64,000 nt of DNA from NCBI RefSeq assembly GCF_000024365.1, contig NC_013235.1:2480001-2544000 (forward strand), in the 5' to 3' direction. The DNA is from Nakamurella multipartita DSM 44233 (GTDB taxonomy: Bacteria > Actinomycetota > Actinomycetes > Mycobacteriales > Nakamurellaceae). Shown here in pieces: positions 26,258 through 36,582 of the stretch (its first letter is position 1; each line of letters begins with the position of its first letter). The position numbers and the translations under genes are program-made. The notes beneath the pieces are model-generated. The model saw only the letters and a list, made by a program, of their open reading frames with translations. It did no database searches and was not told the origin of the DNA.

Positions 26258-26752
26258 TCAGGCCAGGGACTGTGCGACCCGCTCCAGCGCGTCCATGCCT
26301 TCCTGCATGCCACTGTCCATCCCGCTGTCGAGGATCATGTCGCGAACCTGCCGGCTGGACACCTCGGTCAGCACGGTCAGCCGGGTGCGACCGCCCAGAT
26401 CGGTCAGTGTGTACGTGCACAGGGCCGGATCCAGGTCGCCGTCCGGCACGCCCTCGAACACCTCGGTGCACACGATCCGTTCGTCCGGCACGATCTCCCG
26501 GTACTCGCCGTGGAAGGCGACCTCGAAGCCTTCGTGGGCCGTCATCACGTAGCGCCAGCGGCCGCCGATCCGCAGGTCCACCTCGGCGCTGTCGACCTGC
26601 CCCCGCTCGCCGGCCCACCACCGCTTGATCAGGTCGGGCTCGACGTGCGCCCGGTACACCAGGTGGCGCTCCGCGTTGAAGTCCCGGGTGATCAGGATCT
26701 GGGTGTCCGACGGCAGGCTGACGACGGCGGTGTGGGTCGTCGAGGTGGTCAT
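26258..26752 (-). CDS. SRPBCC (AHSA1-like) protein
   Basis: 164 aa of the START/Bet v1-like fold: ITRDFNAERHLVYRAHVEPDLIKRWW at the front (split here as ITRDFNAERHLVYRA and HVEPDLIKRWW), GGRWRYVMTAHEGFEVAFHG in the middle and a C-terminal helix SGMQEGMDALERVAQSL. Such proteins bind hydrophobic ligands. AAGGAG precedes the ATG. The start overlaps the ArsR stop (ATGA). ArsR plus AHSA1 pairs are common in Actinobacteria, where the regulator controls its partner; the ligand is unknown. Confidence 0.88.
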   Translation of the reverse strand: MTTSTTHTAVVSLPSDTQILITRDFNAERHLVYRAHVEPDLIKRWWAGERGQVDSAEVDLRIGGRWRYVMTAHEGFEVAFHGEYREIVPDERIVCTEVFEGVPDGDLDPALCTYTLTDLGGRTRLTVLTEVSSRQVRDMILDSGMDSGMQEGMDALERVAQSLA

Positions 26753-27114
26753 GGCGTTTCTCCTTCGTGCTGTCCCGATGCCCGATCCGGGTGCTGGAGC
26801 TCGTCGAGCACCGTGTCGAGCAGGTCGTACCTGGCGTTCCAGGTCTGTTCGTAACGGCGGACCCACTCGTAGATCGGTCGCAGGGGTTCGCCGTCGAGCC
26901 GGTACACGCGCTGCCGGCCCCGGTCGTGAACCTGCACCAGGCCCACCTCGCGCAGCACCCGCAGGTGCTTGGAGACCAGCGGCTGCGGGATGCCCAACGC
27001 CTGGACCAGCTCGTTGACCGGCCGGCCGCCGCCGGCCAGCAGGTCGAGGATCTGCCGGCGCCGGGGCTCGGCGACCGCGTTGAACGCGTCGGTCGTCGTC
27101 GCTGCCCTGGCCAT
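26749..27114 (-). CDS. ArsR-family transcriptional regulator
   Basis: 121 aa winged helix (AVAEPRRRQILDLLAGG, VNELVQALGIPQPLVSKHLR, VYRLDGEPLRPIYEW). No metal-binding cysteine motif is seen, so it is not a classic metal sensor. I chose the ATG at 27114 instead of 27141 because a near-consensus promoter ends 6 nt before it, so the upstream ATG would not be transcribed. The stop overlaps the SRPBCC gene. It probably represses its own operon. Confidence 0.9.
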   Translation of the reverse strand: MARAATTTDAFNAVAEPRRRQILDLLAGGGRPVNELVQALGIPQPLVSKHLRVLREVGLVQVHDRGRQRVYRLDGEPLRPIYEWVRRYEQTWNARYDLLDTVLDELQHPDRASGQHEGETP

Positions 27115-27120
27115 CAGCCA

Positions 27121-27148
27121 ATCATATTCCGATATAGGCATGTGTCAA
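27121..27148 (-). promoter_or_regulatory. Near-consensus promoter of the ArsR operon (leaderless)
   Basis: TTGACA (27148-27143), 16-bp spacer, TATGAT (27126-27121), then 6 nt to the ATG at 27114, so +1 should be the A of ATG. The spacer holds the imperfect dyad ATATCGGAATAT, a plausible ArsR site. Confidence 0.75.
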
Positions 27149-27238
27149 GGATCGAACGGCCCGGCGTCCCGGTGGGTGTCCGGGGCGGTCGGCCGGGTTC
27201 CGCGGGGCCGCTGGCGGGTACCGGCCGAGCATGAGGAC

Positions 27239-28141
27239 GTGGGACCCGGACCGCCGGGAATCGAGCTGCCGGGAATCGAGCTGAAGGCCCCGTGGTGGGG
27301 CGGCGCGCTGGCCCAGGTGCGGCAGGTCTGGCTGCCGTTGGGCGGGGTTCTGCTGGCCTACTGGCTGGCGGCCGCGGTCAACCAGCCGCTGCGTGACCGG
27401 ATCGTGCCGGGCGCGGTGAACCACATCGGGCTGCCCCTGCACGTCGTCGAACCGGTCCGGGTGGACGAGTTCGTCTTCGGCGCCCTGCCGACGAGCTGGT
27501 TGCAGCAGCGCCTGTACGACCCGTCCGGGCCGCGCTGGTACGACGCCGTGGTCGCGCTGGTCTACGTCAGCCACTTCGTCGTGATCCCGGCGGTGGCCCT
27601 CGTCCTGTGGCGGTGGGGGACCCGCGCCCGCTTCCGCGCCTGGATCGGGTGCGTCACCCTGATGGTCGCCATCGGCACGACCGTCTACATCCTTTATCCG
27701 ATGGCCCCGCCGTGGATCGCCGCCGACCTGGGGTTCGCCGGTCCGGCTGACCGGATCTCCGGTATCGGCTGGGACTACCTCGGCCTGTCCCCGGTTGCCC
27801 GGTTGCTCGGGGTGGGGCAGGCGTCGGCCAACCCGGTGGCCGCCATGCCCTCGATGCATGCGGCCGCCGCGGCGCTGGTCGCCGCGTTCTTCTGGGCCGG
27901 CGCGGGCGGGTGGGCTCGCCTCGCGCTGGTCTGCTATCCACTGGCGATGGGGTTCGCGCTGGTCTACACCGCCGAGCACTACGTGGTGGACGTGGTGGCG
28001 GGTGGCCTGGTCGCGGTGGCGGTGGTGACCGGATGGACGGCCGGTCGCCGGTGGCGGGCCCGCCGGGCGACCGGATCGGCTCAGGGCTCGGGCACCGGCT
28101 CGACGCGGGCCGAGGGCAGCCCGGCGCGCCGCAGGCCGTAA
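27239..28141 (+). CDS. PAP2-family phosphatase-like membrane protein
   Basis: About 300 aa with five to six membrane helices. The active site motifs are AMPSMHAA and YTAEHYVVDVVAG, typical of the PAP2_3/inositolphosphotransferase-like subgroup, which lacks the classical first motif. It may dephosphorylate or transfer head groups on lipids. The start is uncertain; GTG 27239 is used. Near it a 15-bp unit CCGGGAATCGAGCTG is repeated (27254-27283). The 3' end overlaps mptB convergently by 61 bases. Confidence 0.82.
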   Translation: MGPGPPGIELPGIELKAPWWGGALAQVRQVWLPLGGVLLAYWLAAAVNQPLRDRIVPGAVNHIGLPLHVVEPVRVDEFVFGALPTSWLQQRLYDPSGPRWYDAVVALVYVSHFVVIPAVALVLWRWGTRARFRAWIGCVTLMVAIGTTVYILYPMAPPWIAADLGFAGPADRISGIGWDYLGLSPVARLLGVGQASANPVAAMPSMHAAAAALVAAFFWAGAGGWARLALVCYPLAMGFALVYTAEHYVVDVVAGGLVAVAVVTGWTAGRRWRARRATGSAQGSGTGSTRAEGSPARRRP

Positions 28142-29631
28142 GACACCCCGCCGACCACGACCGCGGCGACGATGACCGCCTGGACGATGACGAACACCGG
28201 GATGGTGGCGCCGTTGGGCATGATCGTCACCGAGAACAACACGGTGAGCCAGACCGCCGCGGTGCGGACCCGGGGGTCCGCGGTGGACACGGCCAGCGGC
28301 AGCGCCGCCCACAGCAGGTACCAGGGCTGGATCACCGGCGCCAGCAGCACGAAGGCGCCCATCGCCATGCCCAGGCCCATGATCGGGTTGATCCGGCGCT
28401 GCCAGCACTGCCACATGATCGCCACCGCGATGCCGGCCCCGATCAGGGTGCCGACCGGTTGCATGACGTCCAGCACGGCCTGGGTGTGATCGCCCAGGCC
28501 CAGCAGCAGGCCGGCCTGGCCGGAGATGACGCCCAGGCTGGTGGACACCGACAGGAACGAGCGGACGGTCCCCGGCGCACCCAGGGCGGCCACCCAGCCG
28601 AAGCCGACCCCGGCCACCGCGGTGAATGCGGCGAAGGTGAGGGCGGCGACCACGCCCACCTGCAGGCCGCAGCGCACCAGGTCACGCCAGCGGCCGCCGG
28701 CCCGGAGCGCGAGCATGATCACCAGGAAGGCCAGGGTCATGGCCGCGGTCGCCTTGATGCCCACGCCCAGGGTGATCAGCACGACGCCGCCGATCATCGA
28801 GCGCTCCAGCGCGATCACCAGCCCGGCGAGCATCGCCCCGAGCATCAGCGCCTCGTTGTGCCCGCCGCCGATCAGGTGGAACAGCACCAGTGGGTTCAGG
28901 GCGCCCAGCCACAGGGCGGCCACCGGGTCGAAGCCGCAGATCCGGGCCAGCCGGGGCAGCGCCCAGACGATCAACGCGACGCCGACCAGTTCCACCAGCC
29001 GCTGCAGCAGCACGCCGACGATCACGTTCTGTTGAGCCAGGCTGACCACCCCCTGGGCGATCAGCAGGTAGACCGGGCCGTAGGGGCTGGCGGTGTGCTG
29101 CCAGCGCACGTCGACCTGATGAGCGTAGGGATCGGCGTCGCCCAGGGTGTCGTACGGGCCGGACTCGTAGGGGTTGAAGCCGTGGCTCATCATCGAGCCG
29201 ATGGCCAGGTAGGAGTAGACGTCCCGGGAGAACAGCGGCGGCGTCACCAGCAACGGGACCGCCCACATGGCCAGGGTGTGCGAGAGCTGGCTGCGGGAGA
29301 GCCGGCGCGGCCGGCCGGGCGCGGCGAGCCGGCCGATCAGCACCCAGCACAGCACGATCAGCCCGATCCCGGCGTACGAGCAGGCCAGGGCGGCCGGGCC
29401 GATCCGGGAGAGCAGCCCCAGGATCCGCAGGCCGTCGACCGGGTTGGGGATCGGGGTCGCCGCGCCGTAGGAGGACCCGGCGCCCAGCATCAGCAGCAAC
29501 GCGCCGACCGTGCCCCAGCGGCGCAACCGGGACAGCTGCTTGACCTCGACCGCATCGAGAGCGCCGGCCGTCCCGTCGATGTCCTCGCCCGGTCCGCCGG
29601 TCGCTCCGACCACCAGCCGGTCCGCCGCCAC
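28081..29631 (-). CDS. mptB: Polyprenol-phosphomannose-dependent alpha-1,6-mannosyltransferase MptB
   Basis: 516 aa, a GT-C membrane glycosyltransferase with 12 or more helices. The first loop holds SRDVYSYLAIGSMMSHGFNPY with the expected acidic residue. It extends the alpha-1,6-mannan core of lipomannan-type glycolipids using decaprenyl-phosphomannose. The name is supported by position: MptB lies opposite sufR in mycobacteria too. TACACT 6 nt before the GTG at 29631 supports this start. ManA in the same window could supply mannose phosphate. Confidence 0.87.
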   Translation of the reverse strand: MAADRLVVGATGGPGEDIDGTAGALDAVEVKQLSRLRRWGTVGALLLMLGAGSSYGAATPIPNPVDGLRILGLLSRIGPAALACSYAGIGLIVLCWVLIGRLAAPGRPRRLSRSQLSHTLAMWAVPLLVTPPLFSRDVYSYLAIGSMMSHGFNPYESGPYDTLGDADPYAHQVDVRWQHTASPYGPVYLLIAQGVVSLAQQNVIVGVLLQRLVELVGVALIVWALPRLARICGFDPVAALWLGALNPLVLFHLIGGGHNEALMLGAMLAGLVIALERSMIGGVVLITLGVGIKATAAMTLAFLVIMLALRAGGRWRDLVRCGLQVGVVAALTFAAFTAVAGVGFGWVAALGAPGTVRSFLSVSTSLGVISGQAGLLLGLGDHTQAVLDVMQPVGTLIGAGIAVAIMWQCWQRRINPIMGLGMAMGAFVLLAPVIQPWYLLWAALPLAVSTADPRVRTAAVWLTVLFSVTIMPNGATIPVFVIVQAVIVAAVVVGGVSYGLRRAGLPSARVEPVPEP

Positions 29632-29637
29632 CGCAGC

Positions 29638-29643
29638 AGTGTA
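29638..29643 (-). promoter_or_regulatory. Candidate -10 box of mptB (leaderless)
   Basis: TACACT on the minus strand, 6 nt before the GTG of mptB. No good -35 is seen. The IdeR-type box lies 56 bp further upstream. Confidence 0.5.
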
Positions 29644-29698
29644 GGGCGGGCGGTGCGGTGGCGGCCCGCGCCGGCGGCCGACCGGACGGTGACAACGA

Positions 29699-29713
29699 AG
29701 GTGAGGCTGACCT
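29699..29713. promoter_or_regulatory. IdeR/DtxR-type iron box
   Basis: AGGTGAGGCTGACCT fits the core AGGTNAGNCTNACCT of the IdeR/DtxR consensus at every fixed position; the outer T and A bases of the 19-bp form are missing. It lies between the divergent mptB and sufR starts, 38 bp before the sufR -35. An iron-dependent regulator could therefore control the suf operon, mptB or both. Confidence 0.7.
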
Positions 29714-29750
29714 GCGTGTCCGGGACCACACCGACCTGCGCAGGCGGCCT

Positions 29751-29789
29751 TTGATCTTCGCCGGGAAAAAGGTCACACTGGTGTTGTGA
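29751..29789 (+). promoter_or_regulatory. sufR promoter with SufR-type operator
   Basis: TTGATC (29751-29756), 17-bp spacer, CACACT (29774-29779), then 6 nt to the GTG at 29786, predicting a leaderless mRNA. Overlapping the -10 and start is ACACT-GGTGT-TGTGA (29775-29789), which matches the ACACT-N5-TGTGA site that I recall for mycobacterial SufR. Confidence 0.7.
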
Positions 29790-30499
29790 AAACCGCTGCC
29801 GCGCTCGATGGTGCCCTCGAGGCACCCTCGACGAACGACCGCGGCGAGGGCCGGACCCGTGAGGCGGTCATCCAACTGCTGCTCGCGGACGGTCCGATCA
29901 CCGCGGCCGACCTGGCGGCCCGGCTCGGCATCTCGCCGGCCGCGGTGCGCCGGCACCTGGACCAGTTGCTCGCCGAGGGCGCGGTGCGCTCCCGTGAGGC
30001 GTCCGCCCGCGGGCAACGGGGACGGGGCCGCCCGGCCCGGTCCTACCTGCTCACCGATGTCGGCCGCGAACGGCTGCCGCACCAGTACGACGACCTGGCC
30101 GTGCAGGCGCTGGAATACCTGCAGCAGGTCGCCGGGCCGGAGTCGGTCTCCGAATTCGCCCGCCGCCGGGCCGAGGCGATCGTCGAACCGTTCACCGACC
30201 GGTTGGAGGCCGCGCCGGATCTGGCCACCCGGGCCGGGGTGCTGGCCGAGGCGTTGACCGCCGCCGGTTTCTCCGCCTCGCTCGAACAGGTCGGGGTCGG
30301 GCAGCAACTGTGCCAGCATCACTGCCCGGTCGGACACGTCGCCGCGAAGTATCCGCAGCTGTGCGAGGAGGAGATGGCGGTCTTCACCCGCGCCCTCGGC
30401 TCCTACGCGCAGCGGTTGGCCACGATCGCCCGGGGGGACCCGGTGTGCACCACCTTCATCCCGCTGGCCACGATCTCCCCGCATCGCAGCTCCGCCTAG
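29786..30499 (+). CDS. sufR: Fe-S cluster sensing repressor SufR
   Basis: 237 aa. An N-terminal winged helix ([20 protein letters not shown], then [14 protein letters not shown]) precedes a C-terminal domain with the cysteines expected for a cluster: [18 protein letters not shown] and DPVCTTF. SufR represses the suf operon when it carries an iron-sulfur cluster. It is the first gene of the operon, followed 136 bp later by sufB. The GTG start is supported by the promoter placement. The operator overlapping its start indicates autoregulation. Confidence 0.93.
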   Translation: MKTAAALDGALEAPSTNDRGEGRTREAVIQLLLADGPITAADLAARLGISPAAVRRHLDQLLAEGAVRSREASARGQRGRGRPARSYLLTDVGRERLPHQYDDLAVQALEYLQQVAGPESVSEFARRRAEAIVEPFTDRLEAAPDLATRAGVLAEALTAAGFSASLEQVGVGQQLCQHHCPVGHVAAKYPQLCEEEMAVFTRALGSYAQRLATIARGDPVCTTFIPLATISPHRSSA

Positions 30500-30635
30500 C
30501 CCACCGATCCACCGAACCGCCGCCTCACTGATTCAGATTCACAGATTCGAAGATCCAGTCACCGCCGCAGTGCCGTACGACACCGGGCCAGCCGCCGCAC
30601 GCCCGCCGTGTTCCGAGATACCGGAAGGACCGTTC

Positions 30636-32081
30636 ATGACCACCACGCAGGAACCGGAACTGAGCCAGGCCAGGATCGAGCAGGCCGCGACGATCGACCA
30701 ACTGGGCCGGTACGCGTTCGGCTGGTCGGACAGTGACAGCGCCGGCGCCACCGCCCGCCGCGGTCTGAACGAGGACGTCGTCCGCGACATCTCGGCCAAG
30801 AAGAGCGAGCCCGAGTGGATGCTTCAGCGACGCCTCAAGGCGCTGGAGCTGTTCGGCCGGCAGCCCATGCCGACCTGGGGCGCCGACCTGTCGGGCATCG
30901 ACTTCGACAACATCAAGTACTTCGTCCGGTCGACCGAGAAGCAGGCCGCCAGCTGGGAGGACCTGCCCGACGACATCAAGAACACCTACGACCGGCTGGG
31001 CATCCCGGAGGCCGAGAAGCAGCGGCTGGTCTCCGGCGTCGCCGCGCAGTACGAGTCCGAGGTGGTCTACCACCAGATCCAGGAGGATCTGGAGCGGCAG
31101 GGCGTCATCTTCCTGGACACCGACTCGGGCCTGCGCGAGCACCCGGAGATCTTCGAGAAGTACTTCGGCTCGGTCATCCCGTCCGGCGACAACAAGTTCT
31201 CGGCCCTGAACACGGCCGTGTGGTCGGGCGGCTCGTTCGTCTACGTGCCGCCGGGCGTGCACGTCGAGATCCCGCTGCAGGCCTACTTCCGGATCAACAC
31301 CGAGAACATGGGCCAGTTCGAGCGGACGCTGATCATCGTCGACGAGGACGCCTACGTGCACTACGTCGAGGGCTGCACCGCGCCGATCTACAAGTCCGAC
31401 TCGCTACACTCCGCGGTCGTCGAGATCATCGTCAAGAAGGGCGGCCGCTGCCGCTACACCACCATCCAGAACTGGTCGAACAACGTCTACAACCTGGTCA
31501 CCAAGCGGGCCAAGGCCGAGGCGGGCGCGACCATGGAGTGGGTCGACGGCAACATCGGGTCCAAGGTGACCATGAAGTACCCGTCGGTCTGGCTGATGGG
31601 CGAGCACGCCAAGGGCGAGGTGCTCTCCATCGCCTTCGCCGGCGAGGGCCAGCACCAGGACACCGGGGCCAAGATGCTGCACCTGGCCCCGCACACCTCC
31701 TCGACGATCATCTCCAAGTCGGTCTCCCGGGGCGGCGGGCGCACGTCCTACCGCGGTCTGGTGCAGGTCAACCCGGGCAACCACCACAGCCGGTCCACCG
31801 TCAAGTGCGACGCACTGCTGGTCGACACGCTGTCGCGGACCGACACCTACCCGTACGTCGACGTCCGCGAGGACGACGTGTCGATGGGCCACGAGGCGAC
31901 CGTCTCCAAGATCAGCGAGGACCAGCTGTTCTACCTGATGAGCCGCGGTCTGACCGAGGACGAGGCGATGGCGATGATCGTCCGCGGCTTCGTCGAGCCG
32001 ATCGCCCGGGAGCTCCCGATGGAGTACGCCCTGGAACTGAACCGATTGATCGAACTGCAGATGGAAGGAGCGGTGGGCTGA
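30636..32081 (+). CDS. sufB: Fe-S cluster assembly scaffold SufB
   Basis: 481 aa. It is part of the SufBC2D scaffold on which clusters are built. The beta-helix core shows [22 protein letters not shown] (split: [22 protein letters not shown]) and the C-terminal [26 protein letters not shown] 30636 follows GGAAGGA; the longer frame to 30570 is not supported. There is no intein, unlike the mycobacterial homologue. sufD starts one base after its stop. Confidence 0.97.
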   Translation: MTTTQEPELSQARIEQAATIDQLGRYAFGWSDSDSAGATARRGLNEDVVRDISAKKSEPEWMLQRRLKALELFGRQPMPTWGADLSGIDFDNIKYFVRSTEKQAASWEDLPDDIKNTYDRLGIPEAEKQRLVSGVAAQYESEVVYHQIQEDLERQGVIFLDTDSGLREHPEIFEKYFGSVIPSGDNKFSALNTAVWSGGSFVYVPPGVHVEIPLQAYFRINTENMGQFERTLIIVDEDAYVHYVEGCTAPIYKSDSLHSAVVEIIVKKGGRCRYTTIQNWSNNVYNLVTKRAKAEAGATMEWVDGNIGSKVTMKYPSVWLMGEHAKGEVLSIAFAGEGQHQDTGAKMLHLAPHTSSTIISKSVSRGGGRTSYRGLVQVNPGNHHSRSTVKCDALLVDTLSRTDTYPYVDVREDDVSMGHEATVSKISEDQLFYLMSRGLTEDEAMAMIVRGFVEPIARELPMEYALELNRLIELQMEGAVG

Positions 32082-32082
32082 C

Positions 32083-33300
32083 GTGACCGCCAGCACGCCC
32101 GTTGTGAGTCAGCACGGTCTGACCGAACACAGTCATGTCGGCGGGGCGACCGTCCGGAGCAAGGGGATCGACTCGCACCTGCACGGGGTCGGCTCCGCGG
32201 ATCCGGAGTCGCACCCGTTGCCTTCGAGCAAGTCCGAGGCCTGGCGGTTTACCCCGCTGCGCCGGCTCCAGGGCCTGGGCGAGGACCGGGCCTTCGACGG
32301 CATCGTCGGCGCGGACAACGAGCGCACCGTCGAGGGACCGGCCGGCATCATCGTCCGGCGCGTCAGCGGTGCGGAAGCGGCTGCCCTCAAGGGCATCTCC
32401 GGCAACCTGCCGACCGACCGGCCCTCGGCCCGGGCCTGGCAGGCCAGCGAGAGCATCCTGCTGATCGACGTGCCCGCGCAGACCGAGTTCCGCGAGCCGC
32501 TGATCGTCACCTTCGCCGGTGGCACGGTCGACCGGGCCTTCGCTGGCCATCTGATCGTCCGGGTCGGCGCGCACGCCAAGGCCCAGGTGGCGATCCTGCA
32601 CGAGGGCACCCAGCTGCTGTCCGACAACATGGAGATCGTCGTCGGTGACGGCGCCCAGTTGGAGTTCGTCGCGCTGGAGGAGTGGGACTCGCAGGCCGTC
32701 CACCTCTCGCACCACCACATCCGGGTCGGCCGGGACGCCACGGTCAAGCACACCGCGCTGACCTTCGGCGGGGACCTGGTCCGCGTCGTCGCCGACGTGG
32801 TCTACGACGGTCCCGGTGGTGATGTCGAGCTCAACGGCGTCTACTTCGCCGACGCCGGCCAGCACCTGGAGCACCGGCTGTTCGTCGATCACGCGGTCCC
32901 GCACTGCAAGTCGCGCGCGCTGTACAAGGGTGCGCTGCAGGGTGACAAGGCGCGCACCGTCTGGATCGGCGACGTGCTGATCCGCCGGGCCGCCGAGGGC
33001 ACCGACACCTACGAGCTCAACCGGAACCTGGTGCTCACCGAGGGCGCCCGCGCCGACTCGGTGCCGAACCTGGAGATCGAGACCGGCGAGATCGTCGGCG
33101 CGGGCCACGCCAGCGCCACCGGCCGGTTCGACGACGAGCAGCTGTTCTACCTGCTCTCCCGGGGCATCCCGGCCGAGGTCGCCAAGCGCCTGGTGGTGCG
33201 CGGCTTCTTCGGCGAGGTGCTGCTCAAGATCGGCATCGAATCGGTGCGTGCGCGCACCGCGGACATCATCGAGCGCGAGCTGGCCATCGCCGGCATCTAG
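32083..33300 (+). CDS. sufD: Fe-S cluster assembly protein SufD
   Basis: 405 aa, the SufB paralogue of the scaffold complex. Visible features are KSEAWRFTPLRRLQGL near the start and the C-terminal GHASATGRFDDEQLFYLLSRGI, with the shared beta-helix between. A GTG start lies 1 base after the sufB stop. It interacts with SufB and SufC to recruit iron. Confidence 0.95.
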   Translation: MTASTPVVSQHGLTEHSHVGGATVRSKGIDSHLHGVGSADPESHPLPSSKSEAWRFTPLRRLQGLGEDRAFDGIVGADNERTVEGPAGIIVRRVSGAEAAALKGISGNLPTDRPSARAWQASESILLIDVPAQTEFREPLIVTFAGGTVDRAFAGHLIVRVGAHAKAQVAILHEGTQLLSDNMEIVVGDGAQLEFVALEEWDSQAVHLSHHHIRVGRDATVKHTALTFGGDLVRVVADVVYDGPGGDVELNGVYFADAGQHLEHRLFVDHAVPHCKSRALYKGALQGDKARTVWIGDVLIRRAAEGTDTYELNRNLVLTEGARADSVPNLEIETGEIVGAGHASATGRFDDEQLFYLLSRGIPAEVAKRLVVRGFFGEVLLKIGIESVRARTADIIERELAIAGI

Positions 33301-33359
33301 CCGTCCGGGCCGCCGCCCACCGTCATTTCTTCCAGACACTCACAGGAGATAGAGCTTTC

Positions 33360-34154
33360 ATGTCAACCCTGGACATTCGCGACCTGCACGTCTCGGTGCT
33401 GACCGAGGAGGGACCGGTCGAGATCCTGCGCGGGGTCGACCTGACCGTGTCCTCGAACGAGACCCACGCGATCATGGGGCCCAACGGCTCCGGCAAGTCG
33501 ACGCTGGCGTACTCGCTGGCCGGTCACCCCAAGTACCACGTCACCTCCGGCACGGTCACCCTGGACGGGGAGGACGTGCTGGCCATGAGCGTGGACGAGC
33601 GGGCCCGGGCCGGGCTCTTCCTCGCCATGCAGTACCCGGTCGAGGTGCCCGGGGTGTCGACCTCCAACTTCCTGCGGACCGCGGCCACCGCGGTCCGGGG
33701 CGAGGCCCCGCCGGTGCGCAAGTGGGTCAAAGAGGTCAAGACCGCGATGAAGGATCTGGAGATCGATCCGGAGTTCGCCGAGCGTTCGGTCAACGAGGGC
33801 TTCTCCGGCGGCGAGAAGAAGCGGCACGAGATCCTGCAGCTGACGCTGCTCAAGCCCAAGATCGCCGTCCTGGACGAGACCGATTCCGGCCTGGACGTGG
33901 ACGCGCTGCGGATCGTGGCCGAGGGAGTGAACCGCTTCAAGGCGACCTCCGCCGAGTCCGGTGACGGCGCCGGCGTGCTGCTGATCACCCACTACACCCG
34001 GATCCTGCGCTACATCCGGCCCGATCGGGTGCACGTGTTCGCCGCCGGCCGGATCGTCGAGTCCGGTGGGCCCGAGCTGGCCGACGAGCTGGAGACCAAC
34101 GGTTACGTGCGCTTCACCGACGCGGTGGGCACCGCGGCCGCGGCGACGGTCTGA
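33360..34154 (+). CDS. sufC: SufC, ATPase of the Suf scaffold
   Basis: 264 aa ABC-type ATPase without membrane partner. Walker A is GPNGSGKSTLAYS, the signature is EGFSGGEKKRHEILQL and Walker B is IAVLDETDSGLDVD, all SufC-typical. GGAGAT lies 11 nt before the ATG. ATP binding changes the SufBD interface during cluster assembly. Confidence 0.97.
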   Translation: MSTLDIRDLHVSVLTEEGPVEILRGVDLTVSSNETHAIMGPNGSGKSTLAYSLAGHPKYHVTSGTVTLDGEDVLAMSVDERARAGLFLAMQYPVEVPGVSTSNFLRTAATAVRGEAPPVRKWVKEVKTAMKDLEIDPEFAERSVNEGFSGGEKKRHEILQLTLLKPKIAVLDETDSGLDVDALRIVAEGVNRFKATSAESGDGAGVLLITHYTRILRYIRPDRVHVFAAGRIVESGGPELADELETNGYVRFTDAVGTAAAATV

Positions 34155-34164
34155 CGACCGGTAG

Positions 34165-35487
<1,323 letters not shown>

Positions 35488-35490
35488 CCC

Positions 35491-36000
35491 GTGCAGATGG
35501 AAAAGCTCTACCAGGAGATCATTCTCGATCACTACCGGGCCCCGCACCATTACGGGCTGCGGGATCCGTTCGAGGCCCAGGTCCATCACGTCAACCCGAC
35601 CTGCGGCGACGAGATCACCCTGCGGGTGCACCTGGTCGACACCGGCGACGAGCCGGTGGTGGCCGACGTGTCCTACGAGGCGCTGGGTTGCTCGATCTCC
35701 CAGGCCTCCACGTCGGTGCTCACCGACCTGGCCATCGGCCGGCCGCTGGCCGACGTCTTTGAGGCCCTGGACGATTTCACCGCCATGATCACCAGCCGGG
35801 GGACCGTCGAGGGTGACGAGGAGGTCATCGGCGACGGCATCGCGTTCGCCGGGGTGGCCAAGTATCCGGCCCGGGTCAAATGCGCGCTGCTGGGCTGGAT
35901 GGCGTTCAAGGACGCCGTTGTGCAGATCATGGCCGCCGATGCCGAATCCAATCCCGACGCAGGCGATTCCGAATCACTGAGCACCGCGAAGGAGGGCTGA
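35491..36000 (+). CDS. sufU: SufU sulfur-transfer protein
   Basis: 169 aa. The zinc ligands of SufU are visible: NPTCGDEI (with Asp), EALGCSISQAS and RVKCALLGW. It accepts persulfide from SufS and passes it to the scaffold. The start is GTG 35491, three bases after sufS; ATG 35497 is possible. A Ser/Asp-rich tail of about 20 residues extends it slightly. Confidence 0.95.
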   Translation: MQMEKLYQEIILDHYRAPHHYGLRDPFEAQVHHVNPTCGDEITLRVHLVDTGDEPVVADVSYEALGCSISQASTSVLTDLAIGRPLADVFEALDDFTAMITSRGTVEGDEEVIGDGIAFAGVAKYPARVKCALLGWMAFKDAVVQIMAADAESNPDAGDSESLSTAKEG

Positions 36001-36003
36001 TCC

Positions 36004-36432
36004 ATGACCAGCACCGAGGACCTGAGCACCGGCCGGGAAGGCCGTGGTGCGGCCGACCTGGACGCCGCGCAGCCCGCCGCGCCCGCCGCCCCGATCGACA
36101 CCCAGCTCCTGGAGGACCTCGAAGAGGCCCTCAAGGACGTCGTCGACCCCGAACTCGGCATCAACATCGTCGATCTCGGTCTGGTCTACGACCTGCACGT
36201 GGACGCCGGCACCGACAACCAGAGCGTCGCCACCATCGACATGACCCTGACCAGCGCGGCCTGCCCGCTGACCGACATGATCGAGGACCAGGTGGCGGCC
36301 GCGCTGACCGGCCCGGACGCCGGGCTGGTCGACGACTTCCGGATCAACTGGGTGTGGTTGCCGCCGTGGGGTCCGGAACGGATCACCGAGGACGGCCGGG
36401 ACCAGATGCGCGCCTTGGGCTTCAACATCTGA
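36004..36432 (+). CDS. sufT: SufT-like metal-sulfur cluster assembly factor (DUF59/MIP18)
   Basis: 142 aa. After an Ala/Pro-rich lead (about 1-32) comes the DUF59 domain: DVVDPELGINIVDLGLVYDL, MTLTSAACPLTDMIEDQV with its conserved cysteine, and WLPPWGPERITEDGRDQMRA. It helps maturation of Fe-S proteins. GGAGG lies 8 nt before the ATG, which is 3 bases past sufU. It is the last gene of the suf operon. Confidence 0.94.
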   Translation: MTSTEDLSTGREGRGAADLDAAQPAAPAAPIDTQLLEDLEEALKDVVDPELGINIVDLGLVYDLHVDAGTDNQSVATIDMTLTSAACPLTDMIEDQVAAALTGPDAGLVDDFRINWVWLPPWGPERITEDGRDQMRALGFNI

Positions 36433-36458
36433 ACCGAGCCCGCCCGGGCCGTCTCGCA

Positions 36459-36474
36459 TCCGGCTGGAGAGCCG
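36459..36474 (+). terminator. Small hairpin after sufT
   Basis: CCGGCT-GGAG-AGCCGG, 27 bases past the sufT stop, without a T run. It may end or slow suf transcription. The rest of 36433-36582 holds nothing clear except the ribosome site of the next gene. Confidence 0.35.
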
Positions 36475-36582
36475 GTGAGCCGATGGTGATCGCGGCGACA
36501 TCCGGGTCGGGGATGATCGAGCTCCCCACCTGGTCGCGGCCCGTCCGCGCCGCCGCCGATCAACCCCGTCCGGAGTGCCTGC

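Noticed and set aside
32079-32086. Frameshift or fusion between sufB and sufD
   Set aside because: Normal stop and a separate GTG one base later; both proteins have full length.
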